This document shows positions 57,009 to 64,000 of a stretch of DNA of 64,000 nt, in pieces. The DNA is taken from NCBI RefSeq assembly GCF_009758255.1, contig NZ_WSEN01000002.1, forward strand, positions 1-64,000. The letters are read 5' to 3'. Below the pieces are notes generated by a model, which worked only from the letters and a program-made list of their open reading frames with translations, did not search any database and had not been told where the DNA came from. Every line of letters starts with the position of its first letter. Position 1 is the first letter of the stretch. The stretch is from Microbacterium sp. MAH-37 (GTDB taxonomy: Bacteria; Actinomycetota; Actinomycetes; Actinomycetales; Microbacteriaceae). The position numbers and the translations under genes are program-made.

Positions 57009-58337
57009 ATGGCGAAGAAGGCAGTGGCAGCAGCAGCCGCGATCGCTGCGGCCGCGATCGTGCTGAGCGGATGCTCGGCCGGCGGCGCGAACGATCCGGA
57101 GAACACGATCGACGGCGAGGTGAAGGGCGAGATCACCGTCCTGACCAACCGCACCGACCGCGTCGACGACGGGACCTTCGAGACGTACGCGAAGGAGTTC
57201 AACAAGAAGTACCCCGACGTGAAGGTCAAGTTCGAGGGCGTCGACGACTACGACAACGCCATGAAGACCCGCCTGAACGGAGACAAGTACGGCGACGTCC
57301 TGGCGATCCCCGCGCAGGTCAAGCCGGGACAGTACGACCAGTTCTTCGAGCCGCTCGGCAAGACCAGCGACTTCGCCGAGAAGTACCGCTGGACCGAGAA
57401 GGCCACCTCCGGTGGCGAGCAGTTCGGCATCGTGACCGCCGGCAGCGCGAACGGCATCCTCTACAACAAGGCCGTCTTCGAGAAGGCCGGCGTCACCGAA
57501 CTGCCGAAGACCGAGGACGAGTGGCTCGCGGCGATGAAGAAGGTCAAGCAGAGCACCGACGCGGTGCCGCTGTACACGAACTACAAGGACGGCTGGCCGC
57601 TCGGGCAGTACAACGGCAGCATCGGCGCCATCACCAACGACGTCAACGGCGGAGTGAGCATGGCCGAGAACGATGCGCCATGGACCGAGGGGGGCGAGAA
57701 GGGCACCGACATCTACGCCCTCGACAGCTTGATGTACGACACCGTCGCCGCCGGCCTGACCGAGTCCGATCCGCTCTCGACCGACTGGGAGGGATCGAAG
57801 ACCCAGATCGCCGAGGGCAAGATCGGCGCGATGATCCTGGGCTCGTGGGCAGTCATCCAGATGAAGCAGGCCGCCGAGAAGGTGGGTGCGAACCCGGATG
57901 ACATCGGATACATGGCCTGGCCGTCGAACATCGACGGCAAGCAGTATGCCGTCACCGACGGCGACTACGCGCTGGCCGTCAGCAAGCACTCGAAGAGCAA
58001 GGCGGCCGCCTGGGCTTGGATCCAGTGGTTCGTCGAGGAGTCCGGCTACGCCGAGAACGAGGGCATGATCAACACCGTCAAGGATGCCGACGCACCGAGC
58101 TACCTCACCGACCTCCAGGATGCCGGAGTCGAACTGATCTCGCCTGCCCTCGCCCCCGAGGGCAAGGAGAGCCTGCAGAAGGACATCGCGAACGACGCCG
58201 GCATCGACCTGTTCGGCCAGGTCTACCGCCAGAAGCTGATCGATATCGCCCGCGGCGCAGCCGACGGTGACAAGGACAGCTACTTCGCCGAGCTCAACAA
58301 GAAGTGGGGTGCTGCGGCGGAGAAGAACGCCGAGTAA
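57009..58337 (+). CDS. ABC sugar transporter substrate-binding lipoprotein
   Basis: 442 residues. Signal peptide with Ala-rich core and lipobox VLSGCSAGG (Cys at about residue 21), so the protein is anchored outside the membrane. The mature part has family-1 solute-binding features: TVLTNRTDRV, KYGDVLAIPAQVK, NGILYNKAVFEKAGV, and EGKIGAMILGSWAVIQMK. ATG 57009 follows ACAAGGAG with seven bases; an upstream in-frame start is rejected. It is the first gene of an uptake operon; no ATPase gene is included, so an MsiK/MalK-type shared ATPase must serve it. Ligand probably manno-oligosaccharides. Confidence 0.93.
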   Translation: MAKKAVAAAAAIAAAAIVLSGCSAGGANDPENTIDGEVKGEITVLTNRTDRVDDGTFETYAKEFNKKYPDVKVKFEGVDDYDNAMKTRLNGDKYGDVLAIPAQVKPGQYDQFFEPLGKTSDFAEKYRWTEKATSGGEQFGIVTAGSANGILYNKAVFEKAGVTELPKTEDEWLAAMKKVKQSTDAVPLYTNYKDGWPLGQYNGSIGAITNDVNGGVSMAENDAPWTEGGEKGTDIYALDSLMYDTVAAGLTESDPLSTDWEGSKTQIAEGKIGAMILGSWAVIQMKQAAEKVGANPDDIGYMAWPSNIDGKQYAVTDGDYALAVSKHSKSKAAAWAWIQWFVEESGYAENEGMINTVKDADAPSYLTDLQDAGVELISPALAPEGKESLQKDIANDAGIDLFGQVYRQKLIDIARGAADGDKDSYFAELNKKWGAAAEKNAE

Positions 58338-58380
58338 GCAGCATCCCCTTCCGCAGCAAGAAAACCGACGGAGCATTCCC

Positions 58381-59343
58381 ATGGCGATCACCGCAACGAC
58401 GAACGCACGCGTGGAAGACTCTGCAACCCCCGTGCGGGGGCGCGGCTCGCGAGAGCCTCGCCCCCGCACGGGCCGGCGGCGGATCTTCACCAGCCTCACC
58501 CCGTGGCTCTTCCTCGCGGCGGCGGTGGGACTGCTCCTGATGCTCACCTACTGGCCGGCGCTGAACCTCTTCTACTACAGCGTCACCGACTGGGACGGCA
58601 TCGACCAGACCAAGAACATCGTCGGCCTCGAGAACTACATCGAGGTGTTCACGAACCCTGAGATCTTCCAGGTGTTCTTCGTCAGCCTCTACTACTTCGC
58701 CGCCACGTTCGTGCAGATCGGGCTCGCGCTCTACTTCGCGACGATCCTGAGCTTCAGCACCCGGTTCCAGAACATGTGGCGCGGCATCATCTTCTTCCCT
58801 TACCTGGTCAACGGCGTGGCCATCGCCTTCATGTTCCAGTACGTGTTCCAGCAGGGCGGCACGCTCGACATCATGCTCAGCTGGTTCGGCGTCACCGATC
58901 CGCCGATGTGGCTCGGCGACCCGGCCATCGCGAACTGGTCACTCGCCAGCACCTCGGTGTGGCGCTACACAGGCCTGAACTTCGTGCTCTTCCTCGGCGC
59001 GATCCAGTCGATCCCGTCCGAGCTGTACGAGGCGGCCGAGATCGACGGCGCCTCGAAGTGGCAGCAGTTCTGGACGATCATCGTCCCCGGCATCCGCCGC
59101 GTCGTGGTGCTCAGCCTCATCCTCGCCATCTCGGGCTCGCTCGCAGCCTTCGAGACCCCGTTCATCATCACCGGCGGTGCGAACGGCACAGCCACATTCG
59201 TGATCAAGACCGTGCAGGAGGCGTTCGTCTTCAGCCATGTCGGCCTCGCCTCGGCGATGGCGGTCGTGCTCCTGATCATCGTGCTGCTGGTCACCTGGAT
59301 CCAGCGAAAGCTCTTCCCCGACGAGAAGGTCGAACTGTCATGA
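58381..59343 (+). CDS. ABC sugar transporter permease 1
   Basis: 320 residues, six membrane segments. After a long charged N-terminal tail come PWLFLAAAVGLLLMLTYWPALNLFYYSVTDWDG and the EAA-type loop EAAEIDGASKWQQFWTIIVPGI that contacts the ATPase. MalF-like family. ATG 58381 has a GGAG. A very stable 14-bp hairpin lies within the first 90 bases of this coding region (58429-58472). Overlaps the next permease by four bases. Confidence 0.94.
   Translation: MAITATTNARVEDSATPVRGRGSREPRPRTGRRRIFTSLTPWLFLAAAVGLLLMLTYWPALNLFYYSVTDWDGIDQTKNIVGLENYIEVFTNPEIFQVFFVSLYYFAATFVQIGLALYFATILSFSTRFQNMWRGIIFFPYLVNGVAIAFMFQYVFQQGGTLDIMLSWFGVTDPPMWLGDPAIANWSLASTSVWRYTGLNFVLFLGAIQSIPSELYEAAEIDGASKWQQFWTIIVPGIRRVVVLSLILAISGSLAAFETPFIITGGANGTATFVIKTVQEAFVFSHVGLASAMAVVLLIIVLLVTWIQRKLFPDEKVELS
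58429..58472. other. stable hairpin inside the permease coding region
   Basis: CCCGTGCGGGGGCG (58429-58442) pairs perfectly with CGCCCCCGCACGGG (58459-58472), and inner GGCT/AGCC pairs add four more. The loop and stem encode the Arg-rich tail PVRGRGSREPRPRTG. It starts 48 bases after the permease start codon. Confidence 0.8.
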
Positions 59344-60236
59344 CCGCCACGACGACGCAACAGACCGTCAACCCGCGCGGAACGCGCGGCAGGACCGTGG
59401 GGATGGAGGGATTCCGCATCCGCCGGGTCTCTGCGGCGACCGCGAAGTACCTCAGCCTGATCATCGCGGCCTTCTGCACCTTCCTGCCGATGATCGCGAT
59501 CCTGTTCGCCAGTTTCAAGCCGGCCGCCGAGTACGCCAAGACCTCGGCGCTGACGCCGCCGAGCGACTGGCTGAACTTCGACAACTTCGTGCGCGCCTTC
59601 GTCGACGGCGACATGCTCGAGGGCCTGGTGAACACGGCGATCGTGCTGGCTGTCTCGCTGGTCGCGACGATCTTCATCGGCAGCATGGCCGCCTACGCAA
59701 TCGACCGGTTCACCTTCCACGGCAAGAACATGGTGATCGCGCTGTTCATGATCGCCACCCTGGTGCCCTCGGTGACCTCGCAGGTCGCCACCTTCCAGCT
59801 CATCAACGGGCTCGGTCTGTACGACACCAAGGCCGCGCTGATCCTGCTCTTCTCCGGTACGGACATCATCGCGATCTACCTGTTCATGCAGTTCATGGCC
59901 TCCATTCCGCACTCGCTCGACGAGGCCGCGATGCTCGACGGCGCGAACCGCTGGACCATCTACTGGCGCATCATCCTGCCGCTGCTCAAGCCCGCCATCG
60001 CCACTGTGATGATCATCAAGGGCATCGGCATCTACAACGAGTTCTACACGCCGTTCCTCTACCTGCCCTCGGAGGGCGTCATCTCGACGACGCTGTTCAA
60101 CTTCAAGAGCGCGACGAACTCCGCCTGGGAGGTCATCGCCGCCGGCACGATCCTCGTCATCATCCCCTCTCTGATCGCCTTCCTCTTCCTGCAGAAGTGG
60201 ATCTACAAAGGCCTCGCGGCCGGAGCTGTCAAATGA
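59340..60236 (+). CDS. ABC sugar transporter permease 2
   Basis: 298 residues, six membrane segments, MalG-like: FRIRRVSAATAKYLSLIIAAFCTFLPMIAILFAS, the EAA loop DEAAMLDGANRWTIYWRIILPLLKP and a FNFKSATNSAWEVIAAG end. ATG 59340 overlaps the stop of permease 1. The stop overlaps the GH2 start, so importer and mannosidase are coupled. Confidence 0.95.
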   Translation: MTATTTQQTVNPRGTRGRTVGMEGFRIRRVSAATAKYLSLIIAAFCTFLPMIAILFASFKPAAEYAKTSALTPPSDWLNFDNFVRAFVDGDMLEGLVNTAIVLAVSLVATIFIGSMAAYAIDRFTFHGKNMVIALFMIATLVPSVTSQVATFQLINGLGLYDTKAALILLFSGTDIIAIYLFMQFMASIPHSLDEAAMLDGANRWTIYWRIILPLLKPAIATVMIIKGIGIYNEFYTPFLYLPSEGVISTTLFNFKSATNSAWEVIAAGTILVIIPSLIAFLFLQKWIYKGLAAGAVK

Positions 60237-62695
60237 CCCTCGTCAACACCATGCCCCACGTCTCGTCCCGCCGGGAACTGCACTCTGGCTGGAGCCTGAG
60301 CGCGACCGCCGGTCCGGTGCCGGACTCCATGGGAGCACTCGCGGCCGTGCCGGCGGTAGTGCCCGGATGCGTGCATGTCGACCTGCTCGCCGCGGGCCTG
60401 ATCCCCGACCCGTACCTGGACGACAACGAGGCACTTCTCGCCTGGATCGGCCTGGTCGACTGGACCTACACGACGACGTTCGAGTGGTCGCCCGACGGCC
60501 ATGAGCGGCACGATCTGGTCTTCGACGGCCTCGACACGGTCGCGACCGTGCGCGTGAACGGGCGAGTCATGCTCGAGGCGGCGAATCAGCACCGCTCCTA
60601 CCGGATCGACCTTCGCGACGTGCTAATGCCCGGCGCGAACATGATCGAGGTCGCTTTCCGCTCGCCGATCAAGTACGCGAACGCGCAGAGCCTGGAGTTC
60701 GGGGCGCGTCCGCGGCCCTACCCGCTGCCCTACGAGGCCATCCGCAAGTCGGCCGCCAACTTCGGCTGGGACTGGGGCATCGCCACCTACACCTCCGGGA
60801 TCTGGCGGGCCGTCCGGCTGGAGTCGTGGTCAGTCGCCCGCATCGCCGAGGCGCGGTTCGCCGCGGCTCCCGCCGGCGAGGGCGGCCGGGTGGACATCGC
60901 ACTGACGATCGAAAGGGCGGATGCCACGAAGGCGCTCTCCGCACGGGCATCCGTCGCCGGTACCGCGACCGAGATCCCGGTCGCGGGCGATCGCGCGAGC
61001 GTGACGGTCGAGGCGGCAGACGTCGATCGCTGGTGGCCGGTGGGGCATGGCGAGCAGCCGCTCTATGCGGCGTCCGTCGCTCTTCGTGCAGGCGACCAGG
61101 TCCTCGATGAGGTGACCAGGCGTATAGGCTTCCGCACGATCGCATGGGATACAGCCCCCGATGCCGACGGTACGCCGTTCACCCTGGTCGTGAACGACCG
61201 CCCGATCTTCGTGAAGGGCGTCAACTGGATCCCCGACGATGCGCTGCCGGTGCGGGTCGACCGCGCCCGCTACGAGCGCCGGCTGCGTCAGGCGGTCGCC
61301 GCGAACCTCAACCTGGTCAGGGTGTGGGGCGGGGGAATCTACGAGGCCGACGACTTCTACGAACTCTGCGACGAACTGGGACTGCTGACCTGGCAGGACT
61401 TCCTGTTCGCCTGCGCCGCGTACCCGGAGGAGGAGCCGCTGCGGGGCCAGATCGAGGCGGAGGCGCGCGAGAACATTGTGCGGCTCTCGTCGCACGCGTC
61501 ACTGGTGCTGCTCACCGGCAACAACGAGAACCTGTGGGGGCATGAGGACTGGGGATGGAAGACCTCCCTCGACGGCAAGTCCTGGGGTGCGTACTACTAT
61601 CACGAGCTGTTCCCGCAGCTGGTGTCAGAGCTCGCCCCGCACCTGCCCTACAGCCCCGGCAGCCCGTTCAGCCCCGGCGGCGAGCACCCGAACGCCGAGT
61701 CGCACGGCACCATGCACCTGTGGGAGCAGTGGAACCGGCGCGACTACCTCACCTACGCCGAGCATCGCCCCCGCTTCGTGGCCGAGTTCGGCTGGCAGGG
61801 CCCGCCGACGTGGTCGACGCTGGTGCGCTCGGTGTCGGACGCTCCGCTCACACCTGAGTCGCCGGGCATGATCGTGCACCAGAAGGCGATGGAGGGCAAC
61901 ACCAAACTCACGAACGGCCTGCTGCCGCACTTCCGCGTACCTGCCGACATGGAGAGCTGGCACTGGGCGATGCAGCTGAACCAGGCGCACGCCGTGCGCT
62001 TCGCACTCGAGCACTTCCGCGCTTCGGCCCCTCACACGATGGGTGCCGTGATCTGGCAGCTCAATGACTGCTGGCCCGTGACTTCGTGGGCGGCGATCGA
62101 CGGGGACGAGCGGCTGAAGCCGCTCTGGCACGCGATCAAGAACGCGTTCGCGCCGAGGGCGGTGTCGGTCCAGCCACGCGACGAGGGTCTCGCCGCAGTG
62201 CTGTCGAACGACTCGGCTGACGACTGGTCCGGGGAGCTGGTCGTCCGCCGAATCTCCTTCGACGGCTCGGAACTCGCCGCGCAGCGGGTCGCGTTCTCGG
62301 TGGCACCGTGGGGTTCGGCGACGGTCGGGATCGACGCCACCGTCACGACGCCGGGGGATGCCGCGGCGGAGCTGATCGTCGCGGATGCCGGTGAGCGAGG
62401 CTTCCGGTTCTTCACCGAGCCCCGCGACTCCGTGCTCGCCGCGGCCGAACTGTCGTTCGAGACGGCCGTCGTGGCCGGCGGCACCGAGGTGCGGGTGACG
62501 GCCTCGAATCTCGTCCGCGATCTGTCGCTGCTGGTGGACAAAGCCGACGAAGCGGCGTTCACGGAGGATGGGCTCGTGACCCTGCTGCCGGGTGAGACGG
62601 CGACGTTCACCGTGCGGCATGAAGGTCCGATCGACCCGGCGTCGCTGATCTCCGAGCGAGTCGTCCGCACCGCGAACGAGCTGGTAGCCCGGTGA
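60233..62695 (+). CDS. beta-mannosidase, GH2
   Basis: 820 residues, cytosolic. Domains: N-terminal sugar-binding beta sandwich (GCVHVDLLAAGLIPDPYLDDNE, YTTTFEW), immunoglobulin-like part, TIM barrel with the acid/base Glu432 in TGNNENLWG and nucleophile Glu518 in FVAEFGWQGPPTW, and C-terminal beta domains. The start LHSGWSLSATAG and DWTYTTTF are typical of GH2 mannosidases. It cleaves terminal beta-1,4-mannose from manno-oligosaccharides brought in by the ABC importer. Coupled at both ends by 4-bp overlaps. Confidence 0.93.
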   Translation: MTLVNTMPHVSSRRELHSGWSLSATAGPVPDSMGALAAVPAVVPGCVHVDLLAAGLIPDPYLDDNEALLAWIGLVDWTYTTTFEWSPDGHERHDLVFDGLDTVATVRVNGRVMLEAANQHRSYRIDLRDVLMPGANMIEVAFRSPIKYANAQSLEFGARPRPYPLPYEAIRKSAANFGWDWGIATYTSGIWRAVRLESWSVARIAEARFAAAPAGEGGRVDIALTIERADATKALSARASVAGTATEIPVAGDRASVTVEAADVDRWWPVGHGEQPLYAASVALRAGDQVLDEVTRRIGFRTIAWDTAPDADGTPFTLVVNDRPIFVKGVNWIPDDALPVRVDRARYERRLRQAVAANLNLVRVWGGGIYEADDFYELCDELGLLTWQDFLFACAAYPEEEPLRGQIEAEARENIVRLSSHASLVLLTGNNENLWGHEDWGWKTSLDGKSWGAYYYHELFPQLVSELAPHLPYSPGSPFSPGGEHPNAESHGTMHLWEQWNRRDYLTYAEHRPRFVAEFGWQGPPTWSTLVRSVSDAPLTPESPGMIVHQKAMEGNTKLTNGLLPHFRVPADMESWHWAMQLNQAHAVRFALEHFRASAPHTMGAVIWQLNDCWPVTSWAAIDGDERLKPLWHAIKNAFAPRAVSVQPRDEGLAAVLSNDSADDWSGELVVRRISFDGSELAAQRVAFSVAPWGSATVGIDATVTTPGDAAAELIVADAGERGFRFFTEPRDSVLAAAELSFETAVVAGGTEVRVTASNLVRDLSLLVDKADEAAFTEDGLVTLLPGETATFTVRHEGPIDPASLISERVVRTANELVAR

Positions 62696-63645
62696 CCGCG
62701 GCTCTGGCCGGCGAGTATGTCGCCGGGATGACCTGGGGGTGGACCGGCATCCGCGGCACGTGGGCCACGCCCGCGGCATCCGAATCGCTGGCGAGAATGG
62801 CCGACCACGGCGTGAACTGGACGGCGATCGCTTACGCGGTCGAGCAGGCAACGGCGCAGTCCACCGAGCTGCCCTGGGATCAGGCGCCCACGGTGACCGA
62901 GGACGAGATCATCTGGGCGATCCGCGAGGCGAAGTCGCACGGGCTGAAGGTGTGCCTGAAGCCGGTCGTGAACGTCAGCGACGGCACCTGGCGCGCGTAC
63001 ATCGGGTTCTTCGACTGGGACGTTCCGGGCGAGCCGACCTGGGGGCAGTGGTTCGTGGCGTACACCGAGTTCATCCTGCACGCGGCCCGGATCGCCGAGG
63101 CCGAGGGCTGCGAGATGCTCTGCATCGGCTGCGAGATGGTGCGTGCGGACTCGCGCGAGAGCGAATGGCGGGCGCTGGTCGCGGCCGTGCGCGAGGTGTA
63201 CTCGGGCGTGATCGCGTACAACTGCGACAAGTACCAGGAGGACCACGTCACCTGGTGGGACGCCGTCGACGTGATCACCGCGAGCGGGTACTACCCGATC
63301 GACCGCTGGGACGCCGAGCTCGATCGCATCGAGCAGGTGGTGGATGCCGCCGCTAAGCCGTTCTTCTTCATGGAGGCCGGCTGCCCATCCCGCGTCGGCT
63401 CCGCCGACCTGCCCAACGACTGGAATCTCGTCGGCACGCCGTCGGGCGAGGAGCAGCTGCGCTACTACCGCGCGATGTTCGACGCCTGCGACGCCAGGCC
63501 ATGGATGCGCGGATTCATGCTGTGGGACTGGCCGCCGGTGCTGTACGCCGAGGCGGATGCCGCGGAGAGCGACGACTACTGCCCCTACGGCAAGCCCGCC
63601 GGCGCGTACGTGCGAGAGAGGTACCTCGCCACGAGGACCGCTTGA
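62692..63645 (+). CDS. GH113-like beta-mannanase/mannosidase
   Basis: 317 residues without signal peptide, so intracellular. GTG 62692 overlaps the GH2 stop. TIM-barrel of GH113 type: MTWGWTGIRGTWATPAASESLARM, PTVTEDEIIWAIREAKSHGLKV, CIGCEMVRAD with the acid/base Glu148, and FFFMEAGCPSR with the nucleophile Glu228, then WMRGFMLWDWPPV. GH113 enzymes cut beta-1,4-mannosidic bonds in oligosaccharides, and an intracellular one would work with the GH2 enzyme. Confidence 0.85.
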   Translation: MTAALAGEYVAGMTWGWTGIRGTWATPAASESLARMADHGVNWTAIAYAVEQATAQSTELPWDQAPTVTEDEIIWAIREAKSHGLKVCLKPVVNVSDGTWRAYIGFFDWDVPGEPTWGQWFVAYTEFILHAARIAEAEGCEMLCIGCEMVRADSRESEWRALVAAVREVYSGVIAYNCDKYQEDHVTWWDAVDVITASGYYPIDRWDAELDRIEQVVDAAAKPFFFMEAGCPSRVGSADLPNDWNLVGTPSGEEQLRYYRAMFDACDARPWMRGFMLWDWPPVLYAEADAAESDDYCPYGKPAGAYVRERYLATRTA

Positions 63646-63668
63646 CACCCCCCTCGAAGGAGAAGTCG

Positions 63669-64000
63669 ATGAAGACACCCTGGAAACTGATCGCGGCTAC
63701 CGCCGCGGCCGCGCTGCTGGTCGGAGGCGCGACGCCCGCTGCGACCGCAGCCGGAGACTCGCCATCCGTCGATCTGGCCGACGCGCAAGCCACCGCCGCG
63801 ACCCGCAGCCTGTTCTCCTATCTGCGGGACACCCGCGGCGAGGGCATCCTGTTCGGCCACCAGCACACCACCGACTACGGCGAGAGCTTCGAGACCCGCG
63901 ACGGGGTCTCCAGCGACGTGAAAGCGGCGACCGGCGACTATCCGGCGGTGTTCGGCTTCGACACCCTCATCATCGAGGGGCGCGAGAAGCCTGGCGACGC
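63669..64000 (+). CDS. GH26 beta-mannanase, secreted, 5' part
   Basis: The first 110 codons are visible; the gene continues beyond the window. A Sec signal peptide (MKTPWKLIAATAAAALLVGGATPAATA) indicates export. The mature start reads SLFSYLRDTRGEGILFGHQHTTDYGESF and GDYPAVFGFDTLII, matching GH26 endo-beta-1,4-mannanases at their N-terminus. GAAGGAG precedes ATG 63669. It would cleave mannan outside the cell to feed the importer. Confidence 0.85.
   Translation, partial: MKTPWKLIAATAAAALLVGGATPAATAAGDSPSVDLADAQATAATRSLFSYLRDTRGEGILFGHQHTTDYGESFETRDGVSSDVKAATGDYPAVFGFDTLIIEGREKPGD

Noticed and set aside
1-64000. CRISPR array, prophage, plasmid origin or tRNA genes
   Set aside because: No regularly spaced repeats, phage structural genes, partition genes or cloverleaf-like sequences were noticed on either strand; a dedicated tRNA search could not be run.

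Overview
The window looks like chromosomal DNA of a high-GC actinobacterium, most likely a Microbacterium-type member of Microbacteriaceae. Reasons: strong G/C preference at third codon positions, many GTG starts, dense 4-bp ATGA/GTGA gene overlaps, several promoters that would give leaderless mRNAs, an intergenic CTGAGCTTGTCG-type repeat, and typical actinobacterial families (7Fe ferredoxin, ThrE, MFS-cNMP-patatin fusion, double-domain cyclase with AAA and TPR). No phage genes, transposases, tRNAs or CRISPR arrays were seen.

Layout. 1-80: 3' end of a 5S rRNA gene and its terminator. 177-5023: small basic protein, acyl-CoA dehydrogenase, a truncated-globin remnant, and a SoxR regulator divergent from fdxA plus a flavin reductase, with a clear SoxR box. 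5039-12688: ThrE-like exporter, Asp-dipeptidase coupled to a Dcu-type carrier, D,D-carboxypeptidase-like protein, cardiolipin synthase, a membrane protein. 12860-19580: a very large LuxR/AAA regulator divergent from a tandem-domain nucleotide cyclase with AAA and TPR regions. 19700-22221: a lower-GC patch with immunity-like genes and a decayed PH-domain gene. 22230-26523: arsenic resistance (ArsR, flavoprotein, ACR3 pump, ArsR-ArsC fusion, ArsC). 26531-28048: RelE/Phd-type toxin-antitoxin pair and a secreted protein. 28156-32587: MFS-cNMP-patatin fusion and DAHP synthase with an attenuator-like leader. 32598-39891: REP-like repeats, MprF-like lysyltransferase-domain protein coupled to a MalT/LuxR regulator, CPBP protease, PEP-mutase-like and macro-domain proteins. 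40048-45727: heme-oxygenase-like diiron protein with CDGSH partner, two drug-export units (MFS; PadR-DUF1048-ABC), more palindromic repeats and a Cys/Met-rich copper protein. 45777-51880: unknown proteins, then a six-gene minus-strand operon with an MJ0619/tetraether-synthase-like radical SAM protein, an Lgt paralogue and four small membrane proteins. 52046-64000: FBP zinc-finger protein and a galactomannan locus (two LacI regulators, GH36, ABC importer, GH2, GH113 and the start of GH26).

How genes work together. The 3' end is a coherent beta-mannan/galactomannan system: secreted GH26 would cut mannan, the ABC importer takes up oligosaccharides, and GH36, GH113 and GH2 finish them inside the cell. 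The ars cluster combines sensing, arsenate reduction and arsenite export. The most promising undescribed system is the 48001-51880 operon, where a radical SAM enzyme related to lipid-coupling enzymes is co-transcribed with an Lgt-like enzyme and three small proteins sharing a C-terminal GPC(F/I)GL motif.

Limits: all calls come from reading the sequence and remembered family motifs; no database search, structure prediction or expression data was available. Start sites without a clear ribosome-binding site are marked as uncertain.
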